Source of the DNA: a virus
Length of the DNA stretch: 27,319 bases
Reading direction: 5' to 3' (one strand)
Virus record (IMG/VR): IMGVR_UViG_3300045243_000027
Location: 1 to 27,319 of that record
Below the pieces are notes generated by a model. The model had not been told where the DNA came from and did no database searches. It was given only the letters and a program-made list of their open reading frames with translations. Positions 20,157-27,319 of this stretch are shown here, piece after piece (position 1 is the first letter of the stretch; each line of letters begins with the position of its first letter). The position numbers and the translations under genes were made by a program.

Positions 20157-21850
20157 GCGATCTGCCTGACGGTTTTGTGCTGGAACAGGCTACGCCGCCG
20201 ACGCCGGCTGCTGGACTGCCTGACGGGTTTGTCTTGGAGGGACAGAGCGCGCCTTCTGATGCGACACCCGCGCCTAAATCGTTCATGGATAAGCTTGGTG
20301 AAACTTCCTGGGGCCAACTCGCCAAGGGCGCAGTGGACGCGGTTACTCTTCCGGGCGATGTCTACAGCGGTAAGGTGCAGGCTGGTAGCCCGGAGGAACT
20401 AGACCGCGCCAGAGGAGCGGCACTCTATTTGACGCCTGGTAGCGCAGCGCTCCGCGGTGGCGAGGGTGTTGCGGGCGTGGCGTTGGCACCGCGAACGGCG
20501 GAAGTGTCCCCCGGTATAGCCGCAGCTAAGACCGCCGAGGATTTGGGCGCGCCTTTGCCGATTGGTCTCGCGACCGAAAACAAGGGCATGCAGGCCGCGA
20601 CAAAGGCGGCCCAGCAGCTTCCATTAGTTGGCCCGAAGATAGGCGAGCAGGCTGCGCGCACTGTCAGCGCGGCAGGGAACAAGGTCGGAGACATTGCCGA
20701 TGATCTGTCCGGAGGCGTCGTTGACCGCGCCTCAACGGGCGCCATGTTGCGGCCATCGATCAAGGGAGTAATCGAGGGCAACAATTCACGCATTGACGAT
20801 GCCTTTTCGTCTTTGCGCAACATGCTCGATCAGTCAGAGCCTGCAGAGCTTCCGACGACGGAAAAAGTTCTAAAAAAGATTGTGGACGAACGGACCGCAG
20901 CCGGACAGACCAATCCGAAAGCCGGGCTTGAAGATGCTCATAATCTGGTGGATCAAGGCGCGACATTCGACGGTCTCCAGCGCGCCCGGTCTGATGTCGG
21001 CAATACTCTAAACTTCGGAGAAGCTAACCCCGGTTTCAATGCTGGCGACCTGAAGCGCGTCTATGGGGCAATGTCCCGCGATATGGAAGGCGTTGCCGCT
21101 CAGAGTGCCAAGGAAGGCATTGCACCCCAAGCGGCGGTTCAAGCCCTAAAAGACGCGAATGCGACAGCGGCGCCGATCATAGAATTCAACAAGACCCTGC
21201 AGAAGCTTTCTGGCATCAACTCGGATGAAAGTCTTGTTGGGTCTCTCACCAAGACTGCTCAGGACAAAACGGGCAACGTGAAGCTTCTCGCCCAGCTTCG
21301 CCAGTCCATGCCCCCAGAGGACTTCCAGCAAATCGCCGGGACCGCGCTTTCGGAGCTAGGCCACAACCAGTCAACCGGAAAATTCAGCCTCAATCAGTTC
21401 GCGACGAAATGGGAGGGGCTTGGAGATCGTGCCAAGTCTGTCCTGTTTTCGCCCGAACATAAGGCTTCGCTCGATAGTATCGCAGCGCTCGGCCGCCATC
21501 TAAAGGACGCCGACAAGTTTGCAAACACGTCGAACACGGCGGGCGCTGCAGCATGGGGAAAACTCATTGCCAGCGGTGCAGCCGCGGCCGGAGCCCTGAC
21601 TTATGGCGACGTATCCTTATTGATCAAGGGAATCGGCGCCGCTGGAACAGGCATGATGTTTGCCAGACATCTAGCGAAGCCGGCAGGCGCGTCAACGATC
21701 GCTAAGTGGACGAGGGCGGCCGTTTTGGCTGATCACGGTCATACGCCGGCAAGATTGGCCTCTTTCCGGATGGCGACGCGGAATCTTTTGAAGAATATCG
21801 GCCAAGACCAAACCAGTCCTCAGCAATCCACAGCGCTCCAGCCCCAATAA
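20153..21850 (+). CDS. large ejection protein, P22 gp16-like position
   Basis: A 565-codon ORF from the GTG at 20153 (GTGA overlap, GGGGG nine bases upstream). An in-frame ATG at 20138 would add five residues. It begins with two copies of LPDGFVLE (residues 4-11 and 22-29), a motif frequent at the start of phage internal proteins. The body is helical and charged; residues about 455-500 (AAAWGKLIASGAAAAGALTYG, LLIKGIGAAGTGMMFARHL) are hydrophobic enough to enter a membrane. No peptidoglycan-hydrolase motif is seen. It would be the third ejection protein. Its last 149 bases overlap a minus-strand ORF. Confidence 0.75.
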   Translation: MSDLPDGFVLEQATPPTPAAGLPDGFVLEGQSAPSDATPAPKSFMDKLGETSWGQLAKGAVDAVTLPGDVYSGKVQAGSPEELDRARGAALYLTPGSAALRGGEGVAGVALAPRTAEVSPGIAAAKTAEDLGAPLPIGLATENKGMQAATKAAQQLPLVGPKIGEQAARTVSAAGNKVGDIADDLSGGVVDRASTGAMLRPSIKGVIEGNNSRIDDAFSSLRNMLDQSEPAELPTTEKVLKKIVDERTAAGQTNPKAGLEDAHNLVDQGATFDGLQRARSDVGNTLNFGEANPGFNAGDLKRVYGAMSRDMEGVAAQSAKEGIAPQAAVQALKDANATAAPIIEFNKTLQKLSGINSDESLVGSLTKTAQDKTGNVKLLAQLRQSMPPEDFQQIAGTALSELGHNQSTGKFSLNQFATKWEGLGDRAKSVLFSPEHKASLDSIAALGRHLKDADKFANTSNTAGAAAWGKLIASGAAAAGALTYGDVSLLIKGIGAAGTGMMFARHLAKPAGASTIAKWTRAAVLADHGHTPARLASFRMATRNLLKNIGQDQTSPQQSTALQPQ

Positions 21851-22031
21851 GCATCGGCCCTATCCACCAATATAAGCCGTCGCTTCCATGGCTGCGAACG
21901 TTACGTGACCAAAAAATATCCGATGGCGATGTCCAGACCACTGAAATCGGATGCTCCCAAGCAATCATCAGCAACGCGCCGCCAGCGATGAGCGCCAAAG
22001 CTACCGACAACTGAAACAGCTTCCACCACAT
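21702..22031 (-). CDS. minus-strand two-helix membrane protein
   Basis: The only minus-strand gene I would accept. A 109-residue ORF begins MWWKLFQLSVALALIAGGAL and has two hydrophobic segments (about 6-26 and 53-72, the second LYWWIGPMLIGAGALWIAED), separated by a loop with SVVWTSPSDIFWSRN. Its ATG is preceded by GAGAGG at the right distance. It fills a 193-base stretch (21851-22043) with no plus-strand gene; the last 50 codons run under the end of the ejection-protein gene. The clean TM-loop-TM shape and the ribosome-binding site argue against chance. No family is recognised; a lysis, exclusion or envelope role is open. Confidence 0.55.
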   Translation of the reverse strand: MWWKLFQLSVALALIAGGALLMIAWEHPISVVWTSPSDIFWSRNVRSHGSDGLYWWIGPMLIGAGALWIAEDWFGLGRYSSKDSASPSGKRPILPAYDRDQPKRPPSST

Positions 22032-22043
22032 TAGGGCCTCTCA

Positions 22044-23081
22044 ATGCTCAAACGCTTATCCCTCGCCCTCGCGGGGCTCTTTGTGCTGTCTGCACAGTGC
22101 TTCGCAGCCGGCACCATACCATATTCGCTGTCCCAGCAGTTTGATAAATATGGGCATGTCCTAGCCGGTTGTAAACTCAACATAATTCAGGCTGGGACGG
22201 TTGGCACTCCCCAAACCGCCTATCAGGATTCGGCGTTAACGATCCCGGTTCCTGGGGGAAGCCTACTTACTTGCGATGCAGCCGGGCGGCTCCCGCAGTT
22301 CTTCCTTGCGGACGGCTCGGTCAAGATTCTGCTTACCGACGTAAACGGCGTTACACAGGTATCGGCGGACGGCATCCTGGTCGTCGGGGCAAGCTCTGGC
22401 GGCGGCGGCGGGTCTCCCGTCGATCCGACTACGGTCCTGCAAACGGGCTGGCTACAGCCGATCTACGGATCTGGCGTCGTCACCGGCTTTGTTCGCGCCA
22501 ACGGTCGAACCATCGGATCGGCAACATCAGGCGCCTCCGAGCGGGCCAACTCCGATACGCAGGCATTGTTCCTGTGGCTCTGGGGTGCTGATGCTAATCT
22601 GGCCGTTTCGACGGGCAGGGGTGCTTCAGCCGCTGCGGATTGGGCGGCGAATAAAACCATTGCGCTCCCCGATTGGCGCGGGCGCGCGCTCGCCGGTCTT
22701 GATGACATGGGCAACAGCGCGGCGGGACGGCTGACTGCGACTTATTTCGGCACGGCGGCAACGGCCCTCGGAGCGGCGGGGGGTGCGGAAAGCCAAACCC
22801 TTTCCCTTGCTCAACTGCCGACTGGCATCACGTCAACCGGAACATTGACTGTAGGGGGCACCAGCAACGGCGCATTGTCGTTCATGACCGCAGACCAGCA
22901 GGGCACAGTTATCACCATTAACTCCGGGGCAACCGTATCATTCAAGGCAATTCTTAACGCCGGAACCAGCTTGACCCAGAGCGCCAGTGCTACGGGCACG
23001 CTGACCTCGAACAACACCAGCGGGAGCGCCCATCCGATTGCAAGTCCGATGATGCTCGCAACCATTTACCTGAAGCTTTAG
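22044..23081 (+). CDS. tail collar/fibre protein with signal peptide
   Basis: A 345-residue protein. Residues 1-21 are a Sec signal peptide: MLKR, a hydrophobic core LSLALAGLFVLSA, and a cleavage region QCFA/AG. Residues 29-70 (QQFDKYGHVLAGCKLNIIQAG, then TPQTAYQDSALT) are the short beta domain common at the start of podovirus tail fibres. A Gly/Ser linker (117-125) follows. Residues about 138-225 form a tail-collar domain (GWLQPIYGSGVVTGFVRANG to IALPDWRGRALAGLDDMGNS). The rest is Thr/Gly/Ser-rich beta fibre. It is probably part of the receptor-binding tip. A virion protein with an export signal is unexpected. Confidence 0.85.
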   Translation: MLKRLSLALAGLFVLSAQCFAAGTIPYSLSQQFDKYGHVLAGCKLNIIQAGTVGTPQTAYQDSALTIPVPGGSLLTCDAAGRLPQFFLADGSVKILLTDVNGVTQVSADGILVVGASSGGGGGSPVDPTTVLQTGWLQPIYGSGVVTGFVRANGRTIGSATSGASERANSDTQALFLWLWGADANLAVSTGRGASAAADWAANKTIALPDWRGRALAGLDDMGNSAAGRLTATYFGTAATALGAAGGAESQTLSLAQLPTGITSTGTLTVGGTSNGALSFMTADQQGTVITINSGATVSFKAILNAGTSLTQSASATGTLTSNNTSGSAHPIASPMMLATIYLKL

Positions 23082-23083
23082 CG

Positions 23084-23422
23084 ATGGGCATCACCCTCAA
23101 TTCCGCCGCGACCAGCTACCGTGACTGGAAAACACAATTCCAGTTCAACGACGCGGATACCGGCGACCTGATTGACTTTAGCGGGGCTTTCATCGCGATT
23201 GCGGTCGAGGATCAGGGTGGCTGCCAGAAGATTTTAGCAACAACCGATAACGGTCTAATCGTCATCGTCTCGACCGGCCTGATCGAAATGGACATTCCTG
23301 AAACGCAAATGGACCTATGCGCCGGCAGCTATAACATGGGCGGCTACTATCAATTGAACGGCGAGACGATTGACTTGTTTGAAGGCTCCCTTTCCATCCG
23401 CAGGGGGATTCCGCAGCCGTGA
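23084..23422 (+). CDS. small tail-fibre-region protein
   Basis: A 112-residue beta-rich protein two bases after the previous stop: YRDWKTQFQFNDADTGDLIDF, IAIAVEDQGGCQKILATTDNG, LIEMDIPETQMDLCAGSYNM, and ETIDLFEGSLSI. The pattern resembles small baseplate or fibre accessory domains (the BppU/DUF2479-like N-terminal fold of Gram-positive phages is one parallel), but I cannot assign a family. Translated in a chain with its neighbours, it probably assembles with them at the tail tip. It has no signal peptide, unlike the genes on either side. Confidence 0.65.
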   Translation: MGITLNSAATSYRDWKTQFQFNDADTGDLIDFSGAFIAIAVEDQGGCQKILATTDNGLIVIVSTGLIEMDIPETQMDLCAGSYNMGGYYQLNGETIDLFEGSLSIRRGIPQP

Positions 23423-23973
23423 CAATCCCCATTCTCAAGATAAAGGTAATTCCGAAGTCCGTCGTCAAGGGCAAGATGGACGTTCGGTTTCCTGCGAATG
23501 TCGGGGTTTCAAGCTTCCTGACCGCCGCCAAAGCCAATGGGACATATACGTTCGGCGTTGATTATACGCTTATTGGCACCGTCCCGATTAACGATCCAAC
23601 AACGGCAATGGTTGTGGTTCTGGATGAAACGAGCAGCACCTATAAACTGCAAAGCCTCTCTAATCTACTCGCCAGTACAGCCCAGATCGAGCAGCACATC
23701 ACGGCGGCCGGTCCTGTCACGATCAATAATAACACGGGCATCGTGCGCGTCGATCAGACGGTCGGGGCGGCCATCACGATCAATCTTCCCGCCGCGTCGA
23801 ACAAGACCTGTCCCGTTCTGATAGCGGACTGGAAGGGGGATGGGGGAACGAACAATATCACGATCACGCCGAACGGTTCCGAGAAAATCCAGGGGCAATC
23901 CACATGGACGATTGCCGCCGATACCGGAAGCGTTTTCTTGCGTCCTATTTCTGGGGTCGGGTACGTCATATGA
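23419..23973 (+). CDS. tail-fibre-region protein
   Basis: A 184-codon ORF from a GTG overlapping the previous stop (GTGA). The N-terminal part (LKIKVIPKSVVKGKMDVRFPA to TFGVDYTLIG) and the C-terminal part (GIVRVDQTVGAAITINLPAAS, NNITITPNGSEKIQGQ, SVFLRPISGVGYVI) both consist of short beta strands. The C-terminal part is a recurring unit in phage tail fibres. It overlaps the start of the next gene by four bases (ATGA). It is likely a fibre or adaptor subunit; no enzyme motif is present. Confidence 0.7.
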   Translation: MTIPILKIKVIPKSVVKGKMDVRFPANVGVSSFLTAAKANGTYTFGVDYTLIGTVPINDPTTAMVVVLDETSSTYKLQSLSNLLASTAQIEQHITAAGPVTINNNTGIVRVDQTVGAAITINLPAASNKTCPVLIADWKGDGGTNNITITPNGSEKIQGQSTWTIAADTGSVFLRPISGVGYVI

Positions 23974-25460
23974 ACTATAGACATAAGCTTTTAGCGGCCG
24001 CTTCGGCGGTCTTTTTCATGGCAGGTTCGGCATTGGCTCAGAACGCGGGCACGGTCACAAACCACGCTTTTGCCATTGGCAAGGGCGCGGGCACCACTGG
24101 ATTTACTTCAGCGCTTTGCACGTCCGCGCAGCTTATCGTCGGCCAATCTGCAGCCGATCCGCTCTGCAAGACGATCACAGGCGACGTGACGATTACTGCG
24201 GCGGGTGCCACGGCTATCGGCGCCGGCAAGGTTACAAGCACAACAATCCTGAATAGTGCCGTTACGAACGACAAATTAGCGAACATGAACGCCTTCACGT
24301 TCAAGGGCAACAATACTGGATCGGCCGCAGTCCCGACCGATGTTGATATTGCGGCGCTAACCGCGAAGGCCAGCCCAGCCGCCAGCGATCTGGTGATGAT
24401 TTCTGACCAAGCCGCATCCGGCGCTTGGAAGAAGGTTACTCTTTCATCGATTTCTTCGGCAGGCGCTGTTGTTGACGTGAACGGCTTGGCTGGATCTGTG
24501 GTTGTCCCAATAGAGCCAGGTGGGCGGCTAACGCTCGCGAGCGGCGCTCCCGTCATGACGACTGACCAGGCTGGGGCCACAACTATCTTTTATGCCCCGC
24601 TAAACTCTCCCTATATTCCCATCTATAATGGAACGAACGTCAGGCAATTTCTTTTCACGTCAAGCACGACGGATGCGGTCGGGCTTTCGATTGCGCTCGG
24701 ATCAAATTGGGCTGCCAGCACGATCTATGACGTATTCGTTGGTCTGAACAGTTCGACGGTGACGCTATGCACCGGGCCGGCATGGACGAACAGCGGAGCA
24801 GGGACCAGCACGCGAAGCACAGGGGCCGGGACTACAGAGCTTCAGCTATTCAACGGCCTGCAGACCAATAAGAACTCGATGACGTGCAGGTTCAACAACA
24901 CCACGACGTTCACCTGTGCTGTTAACCAATGTACCTATCTCGGGTCGTTTCTCACCAATGGCAGCGCCGGACAGGTCGATTTCAAGCTCGGCACGGTCGC
25001 GACGAACGGAGGCATTGCCTGCGTTTGCGTGTGGAATGCCTACAATCGAGTTGCGGTGTCTGGTCTGGTCGGGGATTCCACGTCTACCTGGACTTATGCG
25101 GTATCCTCTACATGGCGAGCTGCTAATGGCAGCGCGACAGCGCGCGTCAATGTTGTGCGAGGGCTGAACAACGACGCGCTTAATGCGGATTATCTTGCAA
25201 TTGTTGTTCCCGGCGCAGCGACACAGGGCGTAGCCGGGGTAGGTATTAACGCGACGAACGCATTCACCGGAAGAACTGGATTTGGAGTGTCGGCAGCAGG
25301 TGGAATACAAGTTATAGGCTCTTACAACGGATTCCCGCCTATCGGATTGAACTTCGCATCCGCGCTTGAATACAACTCAACAGCTACGTCTAGTACATGG
25401 GTTGGCAATTCCGGCACGGCCTATATACAGACCGGCCTGAATTACCAAACGACGTACTGA
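23970..25460 (+). CDS. tail fibre protein with signal peptide
   Basis: A 496-residue protein from the ATG at 23970 (ATGA overlap). Residues 1-23 are a textbook Sec signal peptide: MNYRHK, LLAAASAVFFMAGS, then ALA/QN. Next comes a domain I know from alphaproteobacterial phage fibres (AGTVTNHAFAIGKGAGTTGFT, SAADPLCKTITGDVTITAAG, then FKGNNTGSAAVPTDVDIAAL), and then a beta-rich receptor-binding part with several cysteines (C303-C329 region: TLCTGPAWT, MTCRFNNTTTFTCAVNQCTYL, IACVCVW). The Cys-rich tip would suit disulphide formation after export. An upstream in-frame extension to 23904 is rejected because it would hide the signal peptide and has no ribosome-binding site. Confidence 0.85.
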   Translation: MNYRHKLLAAASAVFFMAGSALAQNAGTVTNHAFAIGKGAGTTGFTSALCTSAQLIVGQSAADPLCKTITGDVTITAAGATAIGAGKVTSTTILNSAVTNDKLANMNAFTFKGNNTGSAAVPTDVDIAALTAKASPAASDLVMISDQAASGAWKKVTLSSISSAGAVVDVNGLAGSVVVPIEPGGRLTLASGAPVMTTDQAGATTIFYAPLNSPYIPIYNGTNVRQFLFTSSTTDAVGLSIALGSNWAASTIYDVFVGLNSSTVTLCTGPAWTNSGAGTSTRSTGAGTTELQLFNGLQTNKNSMTCRFNNTTTFTCAVNQCTYLGSFLTNGSAGQVDFKLGTVATNGGIACVCVWNAYNRVAVSGLVGDSTSTWTYAVSSTWRAANGSATARVNVVRGLNNDALNADYLAIVVPGAATQGVAGVGINATNAFTGRTGFGVSAAGGIQVIGSYNGFPPIGLNFASALEYNSTATSSTWVGNSGTAYIQTGLNYQTTY

Positions 25461-25461
25461 T

Positions 25462-26436
25462 ATGAAACGCATTATTCTAATTGTATCGCTATATTGTGTG
25501 GCGGCCTTGAATGCCGTGGCCGCTGTCATGTCCGGCGGCGGCCCGCCCGATCCCTTTACGCTGCAAGAATCATTGATCGTCCCGGCACTCGGATTGTGGG
25601 CAAACAACGCCGGGTTCAATGACACTCAATTCATCGGCACCCGCACGCTCCGCGCCTCGCCGCAGATCAATACTGGCGTTGCCAATCTAGTGCTTATCCT
25701 TGCCGGACAATCGAACGTTGCGAGTGAGGCTCCATCCGCCTATTCACCGACGAACTCAACCGTCGTTGATAATCTGAACATTTATGATGGCGGGATTTAC
25801 GCTTGGGCTGATCCGCCGCTCGGCTCGACTTGGGCATATCAGTCCTTCGGCGGCACCGGCTCGACGTGCGGAACACTGCAAAGCTGCGGCCATGTCGGAG
25901 CGCGCATATCCGATCTCTTTATCAATGCCGGGACATTCGCTCGCGTCATCGTCGCTCCGGTTGCGGTTGGCGGGACAACGATATCCCAGTGGGATACGGG
26001 GCCTCTCTCGAACCGGATTTGCGTCGCCATTGGACGGCTTGCTAACCGGGGCATCACTCCCAGCGTCACGAATGTGACGTTCGCGATTGTCTGGGGCCAG
26101 GGCGAAAGCGAAACTACGAGCACGACCCTGCAATATCAGACTGCCATAACCAACATACTCAACCGGGCCAAAGCCTGCGGATTCTCGGGGCGGTTTTTTG
26201 TCAACAAAGAAACTTTTGGTGCCGGTGCCACGAACGCCAATGTTCAAAGCGCGCAGACCGGAATCGTCGATAGCGTAAACTTCTGGGCCGGTGCCAATGC
26301 TGACGCGCTGACCGGGACGGCTTGTTCTGCCTCCGCCTGCCGCCGCGCGGATAACACGCATTTCACTGACGCGGGCGCAACCAGCCTAGCGGCTGCGATC
26401 CAATCTGCCATGCACGCGAGCGGGGCACCGTACTAG
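25462..26436 (+). CDS. secreted SGNH/sialate O-acetylesterase-like hydrolase
   Basis: A 324-residue protein. Residues 1-20 are a Sec signal peptide (MKRIILIVSLYCVAALNAVA). The catalytic domain from about residue 74 has the blocks of the SASA/CE6 branch of SGNH esterases: LVLILAGQSN (Ser84 nucleophile), APVAVGGTTISQW (Gly169-170), FAIVWGQGESE (211-217) and DNTHFTDAGA (Asp297, His300). These enzymes remove acetyl groups from sugars. In the tail-fibre cluster this suggests a tail-borne deacetylase that edits capsule, O-antigen or exopolysaccharide. The pair of cysteines near 136-142 would be oxidised if exported. It is translated one base after the fibre gene. A terminator follows. Confidence 0.85.
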   Translation: MKRIILIVSLYCVAALNAVAAVMSGGGPPDPFTLQESLIVPALGLWANNAGFNDTQFIGTRTLRASPQINTGVANLVLILAGQSNVASEAPSAYSPTNSTVVDNLNIYDGGIYAWADPPLGSTWAYQSFGGTGSTCGTLQSCGHVGARISDLFINAGTFARVIVAPVAVGGTTISQWDTGPLSNRICVAIGRLANRGITPSVTNVTFAIVWGQGESETTSTTLQYQTAITNILNRAKACGFSGRFFVNKETFGAGATNANVQSAQTGIVDSVNFWAGANADALTGTACSASACRRADNTHFTDAGATSLAAAIQSAMHASGAPY

Positions 26437-26464
26437 CCCTTTCAATCAATTGCGATCCAAATAG

Positions 26465-26484
26465 CCGCCTTCGGGCGGTTTTTT
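26465..26484 (+). terminator. intrinsic terminator after the tail genes
   Basis: CCGCC (26465-26469), TTCG loop, GGCGG (26474-26478), then six T (26479-26484). It is followed by CATGGG, close to the bases after the terminators at 4025 and 9591. The lysozyme ATG is 14 bases beyond the T run. Confidence 0.85.
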
Positions 26485-26497
26485 CATGGGAAAATGA

Positions 26498-27193
26498 ATG
26501 ACAATCTTCCCGCGCGTCGTGGATCTGTTCCACGGCGATCTGATGTACAGCGATGCCCATCATACTGACCCGGTTGCGGATTTCCGCGCCATGGCGTCGG
26601 CTGGCATTTACGGAATGATCCACAAGGCAACGCAGGGAATAGGCGTCTCTGATCCGGCCTATGCGCGACGTGTCCACAATGCGCGGCTCGCTGGCATCCT
26701 GACGGGCGCCTATCACTTCAACACAGGCGATACGGTACAGGGGCAGATTAACCATTTCTTCGATGTAGCGCAGCCTGACTATCGCACGTTGATGGCGCTC
26801 GATTGGGAGGACAACAGGGCCTCGCAGATGACGCTTTCGCAGGCTGTCCAGTTCCTCCAGATCGGCAAGGAAATGCTTGGACGGCCGCTATGGCTCTACA
26901 GCGGCAATCGGGTCAAGGAACAGATTGTCAACGCCAGCGAAGAGATTAGGCAGACGTTTGCTGAATGCCCGTTCTGGCTTTGCGAATACGGCCCGGTTGC
27001 CAAGATGAAAGACAGCACTGGAAAGCCGTTGCCGTGGGTTGAACCGACTTTGTGGCAGTTCACCGGCGATGGTGTCGGACCAATGCCACACACAATGCCC
27101 GGCATTCTTACCAAAGGCATCGACATCAACAGCTTCCAGGGAACGCGCGACGATCTGGTCGAAGCCTGGACCGACAACGCTCTTACTTCCTAA
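26498..27193 (+). CDS. endolysin, GH25 lysozyme-like
   Basis: A 231-residue protein of the GH25 (Chalaropsis-type) muramidase family. VVDLFHGD supplies the first-strand Asp9; GIYGMIHKATQGIGVSDPAYA and AGILTGAYHFNTGD are the next two barrel strands; LMALDWEDN carries the catalytic D102-x-E104 pair; LWLYSGNRV and ECPFWLCEYGP are later strands; and LWQFTGDGVG precedes the final IDINSFQG. It would cut the glycan chains of peptidoglycan to release progeny. No signal peptide or anchor is visible, so it needs a holin, which probably begins just downstream. Confidence 0.93.
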   Translation: MTIFPRVVDLFHGDLMYSDAHHTDPVADFRAMASAGIYGMIHKATQGIGVSDPAYARRVHNARLAGILTGAYHFNTGDTVQGQINHFFDVAQPDYRTLMALDWEDNRASQMTLSQAVQFLQIGKEMLGRPLWLYSGNRVKEQIVNASEEIRQTFAECPFWLCEYGPVAKMKDSTGKPLPWVEPTLWQFTGDGVGPMPHTMPGILTKGIDINSFQGTRDDLVEAWTDNALTS

Positions 27194-27217
27194 CCCCTCA
27201 CATCACTGGAGAACATC

Positions 27218-27319
27218 ATGCCCCTGCCAACGCAGGCACAAGTCAAGTCGGCTGCGGAATCGGCTGGCACCGTAGTCGCGACCGCGTTCGCCATCTTTGG
27301 TTTGCAGGCCAAGGGAATC
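27218..27319 (+). CDS. probable holin, 5' part only
   Basis: Only the first 34 codons are in the window. They begin MPLPTQAQVKSAAESAGTVV and continue ATAFAIFGLQAKGI, a polar start followed by a hydrophobic helix, with GGAG eight bases before the ATG. Position directly after the endolysin and the short amphipathic-then-hydrophobic start fit a small holin. The rest of the gene is needed to confirm this; another small membrane protein remains possible. Confidence 0.6.
   Translation, partial: MPLPTQAQVKSAAESAGTVVATAFAIFGLQAKGI

Noticed and set aside
22044-22110. Lipoprotein signal (lipobox) on the collar protein because of Cys19
   Set aside because: The residues before Cys are S-A-Q; Gln at -1 does not fit the lipobox. 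A signal peptidase I site after QCFA fits better.
23904-23969. Upstream start for the fibre gene
   Set aside because: It would bury a perfect signal peptide behind 22 residues and overlaps the previous gene more; the ATG at 23970 makes an ATGA junction.
24038-24580. 180-codon minus-strand ORF inside the tail fibre gene
   Set aside because: Product is an Ala/Val/Pro-rich antisense shadow; no ribosome-binding site and no recognisable fold.

Overview
The window looks like roughly the central and right part of a tailed, short-tailed (podovirus-type) phage or prophage of an alphaproteobacterium, probably a Rhizobiales relative. The host call rests on a GapR/DUF2312 nucleoid-protein homologue, which is typical of Alphaproteobacteria, on the moderately high GC content judged by eye, and on tail-fibre domains of a type I associate with Bradyrhizobium-like hosts. 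That last point is an impression from memory. All genes but one run on the plus strand, tightly packed, often with ATGA, GTGA or TAATG stop/start overlaps. There is no integrase, repressor or tRNA in the window, so it does not show whether the element is temperate.

Left part, about 1-3965, early/replication: a DnaA domain IV-like DNA-binding protein, two very small ORFs, the GapR-like protein, a PD-(D/E)XK (DUF559-like) nuclease, a putative replication protein whose gene carries nine helically phased CGTAAC repeats next to a purine/AT-rich tract (a lambda-O-like candidate origin), a second replication-region protein overlapping it, a possible Q-like/DUF6456-like DNA-binding protein, and a zinc-ribbon HNH nuclease. 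An RNA element follows at 3984-4052. It has a 13-bp hairpin whose 3' arm overlaps a classic intrinsic terminator, just upstream of the late genes.

Middle part, about 4067-21850, packaging and virion assembly, in the gene order of phage P22: small terminase, large terminase, P22-type portal, scaffold, coat (N4-gp56/Phage_capsid_3 type), then after an inserted block a gp4-like adaptor, a gp10-like tail hub, a small gp26-position protein, and three ejection-type proteins in the positions of gp7/gp20/gp16. The inserted block (10818-15291) holds a putative decoration protein, small structural proteins, a protein with thirteen 22-residue beta repeats, a GT-A glycosyltransferase and a small AT-hook-like protein. 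A free-standing HNH-AP2 homing endonuclease sits between the gp4-like and gp10-like genes.

Right part, about 21702-27319, host recognition and lysis: a lone minus-strand two-helix membrane protein, a tail-collar protein, two small fibre-region proteins, a tail fibre and an SGNH/sialate-esterase-like hydrolase, then a GH25 lysozyme and the start of a probable holin. Three of the tail-region proteins (collar protein, fibre, esterase) begin with convincing Sec signal peptides. This is the most unusual biology in the window, because virion proteins normally assemble in the cytoplasm.

Hairpin terminators at 4025, 9591, 15311 and 26465 lie inside the late gene string with little or no room for promoters after them. 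This suggests that late transcription runs through them, by antitermination or partial readthrough. All functional calls come from reading the sequence; no search was run.
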